A DNA stretch of 64,000 nucleotides from Pseudoalteromonas haloplanktis ATCC 14393 (GTDB taxonomy: Bacteria > Pseudomonadota > Gammaproteobacteria > Enterobacterales > Alteromonadaceae). Positions 18,477-27,096 of the stretch are shown here, piece by piece; positions within the stretch are counted from its first letter, which is position 1; each line of letters starts with the position of its first letter. The position numbers were made by a program, and so were the translations under genes. The DNA is taken from the NCBI RefSeq assembly GCF_000238355.1, contig NZ_AHCA01000007.1:185283-249282 (forward strand). The letters run 5' to 3'. The notes under the pieces were generated by a model. It saw only the letters and a program-made list of their open reading frames with translations, was not told the DNA's origin and did no database searches.

Positions 18477-19973
18477 TTAGTGCGGTTGTTTTAAGGTTTT
18501 TTCAAGTTCAGAAAGTAAACCTTCATTGTGTATTTGAGGAGCCGTTTTCGTTGCTTGTGGTAAATGTAAAACCAGTTGCGTACCTGGTGTTAAAATACTG
18601 GAGGCATTGAGTTGATTCCATTGCGCTAAATCACTATGCGGCACGTCGTATAGCTGGCTAATTCCCCAGATGGTATCGCCTGGTTTTACTTGATAGTGGA
18701 TCGCAATCGTTGGGATCGCCATTTCATTCTGCTCAAGGTAAGGGCTAATTCTATAATCAATCGTTAATGAATCGGGCATAGTGCGAGGTTGTCCAATCAT
18801 TAGGGTTTCACCAATACCAATTAGGTTGGAATGTTTATGATTTATAGCTTTAAGTTTTTCCACCGATAATCCAAAGCGGCGAGCTATTGAATATAAGGTG
18901 TCATCTTTTTTCACCGTATATTCACCAGCAAAATTACTCTTAAAGAATTGACTGCTTAGTAAGCTTTGTTGCTGTAATGGGAGTAATAAAGTGTGTGGGC
19001 CGTTGGGAGAACTTTGATTTTTTAAATAACCTGGATTCAGTTTATGTAACTGGTTACGACCGATGCCTGATAGGTTGGCTATCACTGAAAAGTCAAATTG
19101 TTGACCAATATTTAGTTCAGTTGTTAGTGCTTTATTCGCCAGCTTAGGGCGAGTCAAGCCGCGGTTTGGGTGTTTTACTAAGTAGCTTAGTGCAAGTAGT
19201 TTTGGTACGTATTCAGCGGTTTCTTTTGGTAATTTTAAAGTCCAGTAATCAGTGCTTTTACCGCGCTTTTTATTTTCGGCAATTGCGCGTTTTACTCGTC
19301 CTTCGCCACTATTATAGGCCGCTAATGCATGCAACCAATTGCCATCAAATTGTTTATATAAATACTCTAAATACGCCAGTGCTGCATCGGTTGAGGCCAA
19401 GACATCTTTGCGACCGTCATACCACTGATCTGATTTGATCCCAAAGTGATGGGCTGTCGCACCGACTAATTGCCATACTCCAACCGCCTGCTCTGATGAG
19501 CTGATGGTGGGCCTAAAGTCGCTTTCAACAAAAGGTAACAAGGCTAACTCCATCGGTAACTTACGTTGCTCAATTTTACTGACAATATGATAAAGGTACG
19601 GAGCAGCACGTTCATTGACTATCTGTAAGTAATTAGGTTGCTTGGTATACCATGAAATACGTTTGTTGAGAGCTTTGTTTAGATACACTTTGATGGTTAA
19701 TTTATCAGCAATATGCTGCCATAAGTCTTGACTGCGATTGCTTGCTTGAGATTGTTTTGTAGCTTGTTGCGATGGTGCTTTTAATTTTATTGTTTGTTTT
19801 TTCTGTTCGCTGTCTGCCAGTGGCTGCGGGGTATGTGTTGGTTTAAAGTGATTAAAAATAATTGGGGCTTGCGGTGCATCACTTGGCTCTACAGGTTGCT
19901 CTGTTGTCTGGCAACCAGTAAGCAACAGTAACAACATTAATAGGGCTAAGAGATAACTGCGCATAAAAATCAC
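18477..19973 (-). CDS. mltD: membrane-bound lytic murein transglycosylase D
   Basis: 498 residues, an outer-membrane lipoprotein that cleaves peptidoglycan glycan strands. The lipobox LLTGC is followed by a low-complexity linker and an SLT domain (about 120-270) with the catalytic Glu in LPFVESDFRP, SEQAVGVWQL and AAYNSGEGRV. Two LysM modules bind peptidoglycan near the C-terminus (YTVKKDDTLYSIARRFG and YQVKPGDTIWGISQLY). A GTG at 19973 fits AAAGGA ten bases upstream; the in-frame ATG nine bases later is too far from it. Co-directional with slyD. Confidence 0.95.
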   Translation of the reverse strand: MIFMRSYLLALLMLLLLLTGCQTTEQPVEPSDAPQAPIIFNHFKPTHTPQPLADSEQKKQTIKLKAPSQQATKQSQASNRSQDLWQHIADKLTIKVYLNKALNKRISWYTKQPNYLQIVNERAAPYLYHIVSKIEQRKLPMELALLPFVESDFRPTISSSEQAVGVWQLVGATAHHFGIKSDQWYDGRKDVLASTDAALAYLEYLYKQFDGNWLHALAAYNSGEGRVKRAIAENKKRGKSTDYWTLKLPKETAEYVPKLLALSYLVKHPNRGLTRPKLANKALTTELNIGQQFDFSVIANLSGIGRNQLHKLNPGYLKNQSSPNGPHTLLLPLQQQSLLSSQFFKSNFAGEYTVKKDDTLYSIARRFGLSVEKLKAINHKHSNLIGIGETLMIGQPRTMPDSLTIDYRISPYLEQNEMAIPTIAIHYQVKPGDTIWGISQLYDVPHSDLAQWNQLNASSILTPGTQLVLHLPQATKTAPQIHNEGLLSELEKTLKQPH

Positions 19974-20018
19974 TAAATTAATATCCTTTTAAAAGTCTAG
20001 CACATCCGCGTGCAGTCG

Positions 20019-21038
20019 CTATTTTGACTGTTTCGCTCGTTTAAGTCCAGCCTGTAGGAACAGAGGATAAGCTTTCTTGGATATTTCGTCGATTTGATAG
20101 TCTTTAGCAAATTGTTGATCAAAGCTGTGTTCTAATTGAGTTAAGTCTTGTTGTGGGTGCGCTAATACATGCGCTTCAATAGCCTGTAAAAAGCTTAAAG
20201 GTTGTTGTAAATCATCGACTTTAAGTACTCCTCCGTGTCCTGGAAGAATTAGTTTAATGCGTTTATCACTGTGTAATTGCGACAGTACTTTTATCCAACT
20301 ATTAAAATTACCGTGACCTGGATAGGCTAGCCAGTCAACGAGATCTGCGCCAACTAAAATACGATGGTTTTCGGCGCTGAGAGTTAGATCAGCGTTGGTA
20401 TGAGCTTGATAGGCGTTAATAGTGACAGGATAGTTACCAAGCTCCAGCGTGAGCGGCTGAGAGACTGGTATATTGGGTGCTTGCAGTTGGTATTGGCGCC
20501 AACGAAGCAATCGTTGTTTCGCTAAGTTGAGCTTATCGCGCCACTGTTGCTGCTGGGCTTCTGGTTGCTGTGATAAGCGTTGCAAGCTCAGTTCAATGCT
20601 TTTTTCATAACTGTCCAATTTATCAAAGTAAGCTTTTTGCAGAGTCTGAAACTCAGTTGCAAGCTGTTGATGAACAATTAGTTGGGCGTCAGGGTAGTGG
20701 TGTTGCAAAATAGCCATCCCCAGTAAATGGTCATCGTGAAAGTGGCTAGCAACCAAGTAGCATAAAGGAGTCGTTAAGGTATTTTTTAGGTGTTCAATGG
20801 TCGTTTCAACAGCGGCAAAATCGCCACTGGCATCAAACATTAATGCACATTTATCACCCTGAATAAGCACTTGGTTTGAATCATAAAAACGTAAATTACT
20901 CGACTGCTCTAAAAATTGTACATTTGCAGAGATAGTGCGCCATTGCGTTGGCGCAGCAGTTGTATTGGCTGCAACACAGAAGCAGCTTAGCAGTAAAAAC
21001 GTAATAAATTTCATGGGAGAATAAAAATAATGGGTCAT
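20019..21038 (-). CDS. periplasmic MBL-fold metallo-hydrolase
   Basis: About 339 residues from the ATG at 21038 (chosen for CAGG eight bases upstream; ATG 21014 is also possible, and an earlier TTG at 21062 seems unlikely). The hydrophobic FITFLLLSCFCVAANTTAAP is a signal peptide. Metallo-beta-lactamase fold motifs are SHFHDDHLLG (HxHxDH), a later HTNADLTL, VGADLVDW and LILPGHGG. This resembles the subclass of exported MBL hydrolases near beta-lactamase class B and quinoprotein relay enzymes. The substrate is unknown. Confidence 0.82.
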   Translation of the reverse strand: MTHYFYSPMKFITFLLLSCFCVAANTTAAPTQWRTISANVQFLEQSSNLRFYDSNQVLIQGDKCALMFDASGDFAAVETTIEHLKNTLTTPLCYLVASHFHDDHLLGMAILQHHYPDAQLIVHQQLATEFQTLQKAYFDKLDSYEKSIELSLQRLSQQPEAQQQQWRDKLNLAKQRLLRWRQYQLQAPNIPVSQPLTLELGNYPVTINAYQAHTNADLTLSAENHRILVGADLVDWLAYPGHGNFNSWIKVLSQLHSDKRIKLILPGHGGVLKVDDLQQPLSFLQAIEAHVLAHPQQDLTQLEHSFDQQFAKDYQIDEISKKAYPLFLQAGLKRAKQSK

Positions 21039-21117
21039 AGTGACAACCTGAGCAGCCAACAATAAAATAGCAAAGTTAGCGGATTTTGTTTGGAATTGAT
21101 ACTGGAAATAGCGAGAT

Positions 21118-21146
21118 AATAAAAAAGCGCAGGGCGCTTTTTTATT
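21118..21146. terminator. bidirectional terminator downstream of zapA
   Basis: The stem AAAAAAGCGC / GCGCTTTTTT with loop AGG has A and T tracts on both sides. It overlaps the zapA stop region and would stop zapA transcription. Confidence 0.85.
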
Positions 21147-21441
21147 TGGTTGATGATTGTCCTAAGTAAGCACTTAGTTTATCAATGAGCTGATCTTGTT
21201 GTTGTTGTTCAACGCTTTGCTGCGTTTTCGCTTCAAGTAACTCGTGGCTCATGTTCAAAGCTGCCATTAATAAGGCTTTTTGATCATTTCGCACGGTTGA
21301 GCGTTGCTTCATTTGTTCAACCAAATCATTTAAATATTTGGCTGATGCAATGAGGGCATCTTCTTGTCCTGCAGGGCAAGCAAATTGCTGCTCTTTACCA
21401 AGCAACTCAACGGTGACTCGCTGGTTTTGCAGCTCAGACAT
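21142..21441 (-). CDS. zapA: cell division protein ZapA
   Basis: 99 residues. Cytoplasmic FtsZ-associated protein that bundles Z-ring filaments. The N-terminal globular part (VTVELLGKEQQFACPAGQ, with the conserved LLG and C-P-x-G-x-E-x-x-L style) is followed by a long coiled coil (NDLVEQMKQR onward) and the conserved DQKALLMAALNMSHEL segment. Its ATG overlaps the stop of the upstream coiled-coil gene by one base (TAATG). Confidence 0.95.
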   Translation of the reverse strand: MSELQNQRVTVELLGKEQQFACPAGQEDALIASAKYLNDLVEQMKQRSTVRNDQKALLMAALNMSHELLEAKTQQSVEQQQQDQLIDKLSAYLGQSSTK

Positions 21442-21671
21442 TAGCTAGCCTGTTGGACGCTTTGTAGCTTCTCAAGTAAACCAGTTAACGTTGTACTGGT
21501 GTCTTTTTGTTTTTCTTCACTTTCGAGGACTTCAAGTTGAAGAATTTCATTTTCATCGATTAACTTACTGTTTTTTTCTTTAAGCTCGCTAACCTGAGCT
21601 TGTAGCTGTGAATTTTGACCAATTAATTGGTCGATCAATTGTTCTAGTTGAGAAAGGGTATCGTTATTCAT
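21441..21671 (-). CDS. small coiled-coil protein upstream of zapA (TIGR02449-like)
   Basis: 76 residues from the ATG at 21671, chosen because TGAG lies seven bases upstream; the frame also extends to in-frame ATG 21683 and a TTG at 21707. Almost the whole protein is a leucine-heptad coiled coil (LEQLIDQLIGQNSQLQAQV and so on). Small proteins of this kind regularly precede zapA in gammaproteobacteria, and a ZapB-like role in the divisome is an inference. It is translationally coupled to zapA. Confidence 0.8.
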   Translation of the reverse strand: MNNDTLSQLEQLIDQLIGQNSQLQAQVSELKEKNSKLIDENEILQLEVLESEEKQKDTSTTLTGLLEKLQSVQQAS

Positions 21672-21931
21672 TAAGGCGCTCATAAAACTGTGATTATTGT
21701 CATGCAAATGTAAAGCAAAGTTGCTTTATATGCCAGCATTTACGTGCGTTTTAGCTGATTTTTATTTAATGTTAATGAGCTGTTCAGGCTAGCGCCTGAT
21801 TTGTTCATAAGTGATTCACTTAATCTTGAATTCAAGCACCAGCAATTTATGACCCTCGGCATTTTATGTTGTAGAATATAACCAACTTCAATGGGTTTAT
21901 TTAAATAAACCATTTATAGCGAAATAACATT

Positions 21932-22771
21932 ATGCTTAGTTATAGACACTCATTTCATGCTGGAAACCCAGCCGATGTGGTTAAACATTTGGTCCTTGCT
22001 CAAGTCTTGAGCTACCAAACACTTAAAGATAAGCCATTGGACTATATCGATACCCATTCAGGGGCTGGTTTTTTTGAATTGGCAGGTGCCGATGCGCAAA
22101 AGACCCAAGAATACCTTGATGGTATCGCTAAGCTTTACCAACATAATAGCGAACACCAAGCGCTAAATGATTATATCGAATTGATAAAATCATTTAATAA
22201 CTCGGCGCAGTTGGCTTTTTACCCCGGCTCTCCAAAAATTGCCGAGCATTTTTTGCGTCGCCAAGACAAGGGCTGGTTTTTTGAATTGCATCCGCGGGAT
22301 TTAACGCTACTGCAAGAAAACATGAGCGGCAAACGTTCGATCCGTGTTCGTGGTGAGAATGGTTTTGCAGGTTTAATTGGTTTATTGCCTCCTGCGTCGC
22401 GTCGCGCGTGCGTATTAATTGACCCACCCTATGAAATTAAAGACGACTACGATACCGTTGTTAAAACGCTAACCAAAGCTTATCAGCGTTTTGCTACAGG
22501 CACGTATATGATTTGGTACCCAGTGGTTGATAGAGAGCGAATTGAGCGTATGGAAGAGGGCTTAATTGCCTCAGGTATGCGTAATATTCAGTTATTTGAA
22601 CTGGCTACCACAGCGGATACTGAAGTACATGGTATGACGGCATCAGGAATGATCGTAATTAACCCGCCATGGAAGCTTAAACAAACGATGGATAAGATAT
22701 TACCAGAGCTGGTAAGTCTGCTAAGCGACTCGTCTGGTTTTTACCGTAGCGAACAGTTAGTTGAAGAATAA
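21932..22771 (+). CDS. rlmJ: 23S rRNA (adenine-2030-N6)-methyltransferase
   Basis: 279 residues, SAM-dependent methyltransferase acting on A2030 of 23S rRNA. Motifs: the start LSYRHSFHAGNPADVVKH, a SAM-binding YIDTHSGAGFF, and the catalytic IDPPYEIKDDY. Length and N-terminal signature match RlmJ (YhiR). It is divergent from the zapA pair and followed by a strong terminator. Confidence 0.96.
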   Translation: MLSYRHSFHAGNPADVVKHLVLAQVLSYQTLKDKPLDYIDTHSGAGFFELAGADAQKTQEYLDGIAKLYQHNSEHQALNDYIELIKSFNNSAQLAFYPGSPKIAEHFLRRQDKGWFFELHPRDLTLLQENMSGKRSIRVRGENGFAGLIGLLPPASRRACVLIDPPYEIKDDYDTVVKTLTKAYQRFATGTYMIWYPVVDRERIERMEEGLIASGMRNIQLFELATTADTEVHGMTASGMIVINPPWKLKQTMDKILPELVSLLSDSSGFYRSEQLVEE

Positions 22772-22775
22772 CCTA

Positions 22776-22800
22776 AAACGCCCAGCAGAGCTGGGCGTTT
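22776..22800. terminator. terminator between rlmJ and the META lipoprotein gene
   Basis: A perfect stem AAACGCCCAG / CTGGGCGTTT with a five-base loop lies between two convergent genes. Confidence 0.85.
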
Positions 22801-22818
22801 GATGTCTATGCGTTATAT

Positions 22819-23631
22819 TTAAAAGTAAGTTGCTTTAAAAGTTGCAAGTTCGTTTCCTTGCTGATCTTTCAAACGAAGTAATTCACCTTTAATTTCCCAC
22901 TGTGCGGTATTTTGTAATACTGCTGACATTGCCGCTTCTTGTTCCATACCTTTAAAACACATTTTCTTTGTGCTGGCTTGTGGGCTAAATTTAAGTGTTT
23001 GCTGATTTACTTGGTAGCTACCAGTAAAGTTGTTACAACCTAAAAAACCATGGCTTTTGTTATCAGCGCTAAATTGAATAAAGGGCTCTTTTGTTTCTAC
23101 GATTACTTTTTCGCCATTCAAAGTAATCGCTTTAAAGTACGTATTTACTAAATCGACATTAGGTTTTTGCGGCGCTACTTTAGACACCACAACCTCATAA
23201 GGAGTGGTTTGTTGCGATTGCTCAAACGGGTTGTTATGGGTTGTGCTTACATATAATAGTTGGTCTTGATTAGTGATCCGTGCCATGACGCTATAGCGGT
23301 GACGTTGGTCCATTTTACTCGCATCATAACTAAGCTCTACCGTGTAAGGTGGTGCACCATTAATATCAATAGTTTGCTGGCTGATCACTTCAGCTTTAGC
23401 ATCCATTTTTGATACGTCAGCAAGGGTTACTGTCAGTTGCGCCCCCGGGCGCAGCATGCTGCGATCAAGGTAGGTAATTTGCGTAGTTAACGTGGCCATA
23501 GCTGCATCTTCAGTAGTTTGTTCAGTTGATTCAGGTTGGCTTTGACATCCTGAAAGTACAACAGCACTGCTGGCTAATAGACTCATACCAACAATCGATT
23601 TTAAAATTGCATTTGGTTTATGTAATAGCAT
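22819..23631 (-). CDS. lipoprotein with YscW/YbaY-like and META domains
   Basis: 270 residues. The signal sequence and lipobox VLSGC place it in the envelope. The N-terminal half (about 45-145) fits the YbaY/YscW beta-sandwich (ITYLDRSMLRPGAQLTVTLADVS, later INGAPPYTVELSYD). The C-terminal half (about 165-270) fits a META/HslJ domain, with FLGCNNFTGSYQV, FSPQASTKKMCF and GMEQEAAMSAVL. META proteins are linked to stress or drug resistance, but no biochemical activity is established. Confidence 0.82.
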   Translation of the reverse strand: MLLHKPNAILKSIVGMSLLASSAVVLSGCQSQPESTEQTTEDAAMATLTTQITYLDRSMLRPGAQLTVTLADVSKMDAKAEVISQQTIDINGAPPYTVELSYDASKMDQRHRYSVMARITNQDQLLYVSTTHNNPFEQSQQTTPYEVVVSKVAPQKPNVDLVNTYFKAITLNGEKVIVETKEPFIQFSADNKSHGFLGCNNFTGSYQVNQQTLKFSPQASTKKMCFKGMEQEAAMSAVLQNTAQWEIKGELLRLKDQQGNELATFKATYF

Positions 23632-23746
23632 GGCTTATTCCTTGGAGTGAATGAAATCGGTGGATTCTTAACTAGCTATAAGTGTACGACTTAGTTACTT
23701 AATAATAGCTTAATTGTTGGAACACAAGAAAATGCGCTAGACGCGC

Positions 23747-24313
23747 TTATTTTTTAACAAACTTGGTTAAAATCACAATGCGCTGACCGTCTACACGCCC
23801 TTCTATATGCTCAGGGTTGCTCGTCAAGCCGATATTGCGAACCGCAGTGCCGCGCTTAGCCGTTAAGCTACTTCCTTTAACATCTAAGTCTTTAATTAGT
23901 GTAACTGTATCGCCTGCTTGTAAGACTACACCATTGCTATCAACATGCTTAATATCATCGTCTTCTGCTAATGCAACTTTTGCCCAGGCTAGTGTGTCTT
24001 CTTCTAAGTAAATCATATCTAGTGCGTCTTGCGCCCAACCATTATCAGGTGCTAAGCGGGTAAGCATTCTATAAGCAACCACTTGAACGGCTGGTGTTTG
24101 ACTCCACATGCTGTCGTTTAAACAATGCCAATGAGTTGGGGTGAGCTCAATGTTGTTTTCAATTTGGTCTTTGCACGTTTGGCAGGTATAAATGCATTTA
24201 TCTGAATGAGCTTCTGTAACAGGTGGTACTTCGTATACAGAAAGATTTTCACTCGCAGCACATAACTCACATTGGGTATTGCTGCGTTCAACTAAGGTCT
24301 GTTCTATGCTCAT
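23747..24313 (-). CDS. PhnA-domain zinc-ribbon protein
   Basis: 188 residues, cytoplasmic. The N-terminal zinc ribbon has CELC and CQTC pairs; the C-terminal PhnA domain has SNGVVLQAGDTVTLIKDLDVKGSS and KRGTAVRNIGLT. Despite the family name it is not proven to act in phosphonate breakdown, and no phosphonate genes are nearby. It is monocistronic, with ACAAG/GGAG-type sequence upstream. Confidence 0.88.
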   Translation of the reverse strand: MSIEQTLVERSNTQCELCAASENLSVYEVPPVTEAHSDKCIYTCQTCKDQIENNIELTPTHWHCLNDSMWSQTPAVQVVAYRMLTRLAPDNGWAQDALDMIYLEEDTLAWAKVALAEDDDIKHVDSNGVVLQAGDTVTLIKDLDVKGSSLTAKRGTAVRNIGLTSNPEHIEGRVDGQRIVILTKFVKK

Positions 24314-24572
24314 ATCGGGCTCTTGTAAGGGAGGTAAACTTAAAGGTAAGTAGCTATTGTACTCAATTGTAGAGTAAATTAGAACATATCCATTATTTAT
24401 GTGTGGGTATATAAATTACTATAAGCGCACAGTATTTTGCTGGCATTGAGTTGATTAGGCTGGTTACCGATGTTTAAGTTTAGGCAAGCTGAAAAAAATT
24501 AACTATACTGAATCGATAAAATAACAACAATTTAGCTGGCATAAGTCGCTAGAATTATTAGCAGGAAATAAT

Positions 24573-25847
24573 ATGCTGAGTACGCAGATAACAGCCGATA
24601 TGCCAAACCTTGTTACTCAATATATAGCAAGGCAACCAATTTTTGATGCTGACACAGGCCTTTATGCATATGAGTTACTTTATCGAGATTCGATTAATAA
24701 CGCTTTTCCTGTTGGTACAACCGACGGCCAAGCTACTGGGCGGTTGTTTTTTAATGCCTTAATGTTGATAGGTATTGATAAGCTCACCGCAAATCATCGT
24801 GCATTTATTAACCTTTCAACAGATGCCTTATTAGAAGACTTCCCTAAACTGTTGCAACCAAATAGCGCTGTAATCGAGATAGTTGAGCGTGCAGATAATA
24901 TAGCGAAAGTGACAAAACGTGTTAAATCTTTAAAGCAAGAAGGCTATCGGTTTGCCTTAGATGATTACGATGGCGATGTTAAATGGGAGCCACTTTTAGG
25001 CTTAGTCGATTATATTAAGCTCGAAGTCGAAGAGCCTATTATTAAAACCAATATGCTATTGAAAAAGCTCAAGCGCCGATTTCCTGATGTGAAAATTATC
25101 GTTGAGCGTATAGAAACCCATGAACAATTTACGCTTTTAAAAAGTGCCGGCTGTGATTACTTTCAGGGCTTCTTTTTCGCGCGTCCTGAAATGCTTACTT
25201 ATCATAATGTTGAACCCTCGAAACTGGCTGTGTTTGATTTATTGCGCTGTACATCACGCTCAGATCTAAACTTTGATGAGGTGCATCAACGTGTTGCTAA
25301 AGATGTTGGTTTAACGGCTCGTATATTGAAATTAGTGAATGCCCGTTCTAAAAGTCAGAATTTAGTTATTACTTCAATTTCTCAGGCGGTTATTTATTTA
25401 GGCGAAGATGCAATACGCCAATTTGTTAGGGTATTAGCGCTGAGTGAACTTGGGGTTGATAAACCCAGTGAATTAACCAAACTGGGATTAACACGTGCGC
25501 ACTTTATGTTGTTGATGTTACAACCGGGTGGCCAAGAGATGTCAGAGCAAGGCTACTTGGTTGGGCTGATGTCGGTACTTGATGCGATCTTAAATATGGA
25601 GCTTGATGTAATAGCGCAGGAGTTTCGCTTAGGTGATGAGCTTTCAAGCGCATTACTCAACTTTAATGGTATGTTGGGAGCGACCCTTAAACTAGCGCGG
25701 GCAGTAGAAGAAGATAATTGGCCTTTGGCTGAAAAGCTGCTGGAAACAATTCGCCCAGCCTCCGAAATAGAAGTGGTTTATAATGCGATGCTCAGCGCCC
25801 GTCAGTACGGGGACGACGTATTAGCATCAATTATTGAACAAGAATAA
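24573..25847 (+). CDS. EAL-HDOD domain regulator (degenerate EAL)
   Basis: 424 residues. The N-terminal EAL-like domain (about 15-210) begins YIARQPIFDADTGLYAYELLYRD. The EAL signature is YELLYR and the DDFGTG position reads LDDYDGD, so phosphodiesterase activity is unlikely. The C-terminal HDOD domain (about 215-405) contains GLTARILKLVNARS and AVIYLGEDAIRQFVRVLALSEL. Such YuxH/CdgJ-type proteins act as non-enzymatic c-di-GMP effectors in motility or chemotaxis. AGGAAATA precedes the ATG. Confidence 0.88.
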   Translation: MLSTQITADMPNLVTQYIARQPIFDADTGLYAYELLYRDSINNAFPVGTTDGQATGRLFFNALMLIGIDKLTANHRAFINLSTDALLEDFPKLLQPNSAVIEIVERADNIAKVTKRVKSLKQEGYRFALDDYDGDVKWEPLLGLVDYIKLEVEEPIIKTNMLLKKLKRRFPDVKIIVERIETHEQFTLLKSAGCDYFQGFFFARPEMLTYHNVEPSKLAVFDLLRCTSRSDLNFDEVHQRVAKDVGLTARILKLVNARSKSQNLVITSISQAVIYLGEDAIRQFVRVLALSELGVDKPSELTKLGLTRAHFMLLMLQPGGQEMSEQGYLVGLMSVLDAILNMELDVIAQEFRLGDELSSALLNFNGMLGATLKLARAVEEDNWPLAEKLLETIRPASEIEVVYNAMLSARQYGDDVLASIIEQE

Positions 25848-25896
25848 GCACTTGAGTATTATGCGCATTAACTAACTTATCTTATGAAGATATTAC

Positions 25897-26505
25897 ATGC
25901 GTTTATTATTACCATTTACCACGATTTTAATTGCTTTAGCACTGCTTATTCCTGGTGTAACTCAGCCTGTTTTGAGCTTAGAGGGAAAAATAGATAAGTC
26001 AAAGCTAGCACAAACCGGGATTGAAATGTTGGCAGATGAGGGCGACCGTAATACCCGTAATATGTTAATGATGGCTTCAAGCATGTTGGGTCTAGACAAG
26101 CTCGAAGGCGAAATTAGTGCCTATAAAAAAACACGCAGTATTTGGGGCACGGTTAACGAACTGGCTAATAATAAAAACTATTTAGTCGCCGTGCTGGTGG
26201 CATTTTTTTCGATAGTGATACCAACCTTAAAATTATTGATGCAATTGCTATATATTTTTTTACCCGTGAATAAATTTAAGCAGCTGCTCGGTCAAGTAAT
26301 ACAAGGCTTAAGTAAATGGAGTATGGTTGATGTATTTGTTATTGCGTTAATCGTATCCTATTTAGCCGGTAACGCAGAAGGCCAAATGGGCGAACTTATC
26401 AATATGCACGCAGAGTTTGGCGCTGGTTTTTGGTATTTTACCGGGTATTGTTTATTTGCCATCGCCGCCAGTAATTTAATTAAGATTGAACCAAAAAACA
26501 GTTAA
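25897..26505 (+). CDS. PqiA-domain membrane protein
   Basis: 202 residues. Hydrophobic segments lie at about 3-25, 95-120, 140-157 and 172-190. The core fits the paraquat-inducible protein A domain (LVAVLVAFFSIVIPTLKLL, LSKWSMVDVFVIALIVSYLAG, FWYFTGYCLFAIAASNL). Full-length PqiA has two such domains; this is a single-domain form with a soluble loop (about 30-90) after the first helix. It follows the EAL-HDOD gene by 49 bases and may be co-transcribed. Confidence 0.85.
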   Translation: MRLLLPFTTILIALALLIPGVTQPVLSLEGKIDKSKLAQTGIEMLADEGDRNTRNMLMMASSMLGLDKLEGEISAYKKTRSIWGTVNELANNKNYLVAVLVAFFSIVIPTLKLLMQLLYIFLPVNKFKQLLGQVIQGLSKWSMVDVFVIALIVSYLAGNAEGQMGELINMHAEFGAGFWYFTGYCLFAIAASNLIKIEPKNS

Positions 26506-26540
26506 ACGTTTGTGTTAGTGAATAAGTTAACATAAAATTC

Positions 26541-26585
26541 CCTAGAACCTAGAACCTAGAACCTAGAACCTAGAACCTAGAACCT
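26541..26585. repeat. heptamer tandem array, unit CCTAGAA
   Basis: About 6.4 perfect copies of CCTAGAA in the gap between the PqiA-like gene and the His/Met-rich gene. The array ends 19 bases before the TTG start codon at 26605, so it lies in the leader or core promoter of the copper operon. Confidence 0.97.
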
Positions 26586-26604
26586 AATTTTAAAAGGCAC
26601 TTTT

Positions 26605-27009
26605 TTGCAACGTATTTACCTTAGTTTATTGACCATTGTTTTGTTACTCACTTTAGTGGGTCAAGCTGTTGCGTCTGTAACTATGAGTTGTGAAATGCCA
26701 CACATGAGTCACTCACAGTCAAGCATGATGGATAATAATGATATGCATCATGATATGCATCATGATATGCATCATGATATGCATCATGATATGTCTGCTG
26801 GCATGATGAATATGGATTGTTGTGATGACGACACAACAGCCAATCAAGAATGTGGTTGCCCTGTTAGTGCATGCTCTGCACATTCTATGCTGAGTATGGA
26901 TGGTTTATTTACCACATTATTATCGCCGTCTGAAAAAGTACAACTTCACATCTCGCAAAATCAACACCGTATAGCCAGCTCGCTTTACCGCCCTCCTATG
27001 TCTGCTTAA
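26605..27009 (+). CDS. exported His/Met-rich protein, probable copper-binding
   Basis: 134 residues from a TTG start at 26605, with AAAAGG seven bases upstream. The hydrophobic N-terminus LSLLTIVLLLTLVGQAVASV is a signal peptide. The mature protein is full of Met and His: CEMPHMSHSQ, four DMHH repeats, MMNMDCCDDD, then CGCPVSACSAH. Such clusters bind Cu(I)/Ag(I) in the periplasm. It leads the cusCBA-type genes and is probably an accessory metal-binding protein. I do not recognise a named family. Confidence 0.75.
   Translation: MQRIYLSLLTIVLLLTLVGQAVASVTMSCEMPHMSHSQSSMMDNNDMHHDMHHDMHHDMHHDMSAGMMNMDCCDDDTTANQECGCPVSACSAHSMLSMDGLFTTLLSPSEKVQLHISQNQHRIASSLYRPPMSA
26740..26793 (+). repeat. in-frame 12-bp tandem repeat encoding DMHH
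   Basis: Four perfect copies of GATATGCATCAT plus half a fifth, read as Asp-Met-His-His. Being a multiple of three, copy number changes would lengthen or shorten the metal-binding stretch without a frameshift. Confidence 0.95.
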
Positions 27010-27096
27010 TTGCAGGATAGGTGCGTCTAAAATTTATATAAATCACCTTTTCTGCCTCTAAATTTAATCCTTTTTTTAATTTTAGTGGAGTAAGTG

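Noticed and set aside
21708..21931. 6S RNA gene next to zapA, as in Escherichia coli
   Set aside because: The spacer upstream of the zapA pair shows no long interrupted hairpin, and the neighbour is rlmJ, not ygfA.
23747..24313. Phosphonate utilisation gene linked to the phosphate hub
   Set aside because: Only the family name suggests it; no phosphonate genes are nearby, and the phosphate genes lie about 11 kb away.
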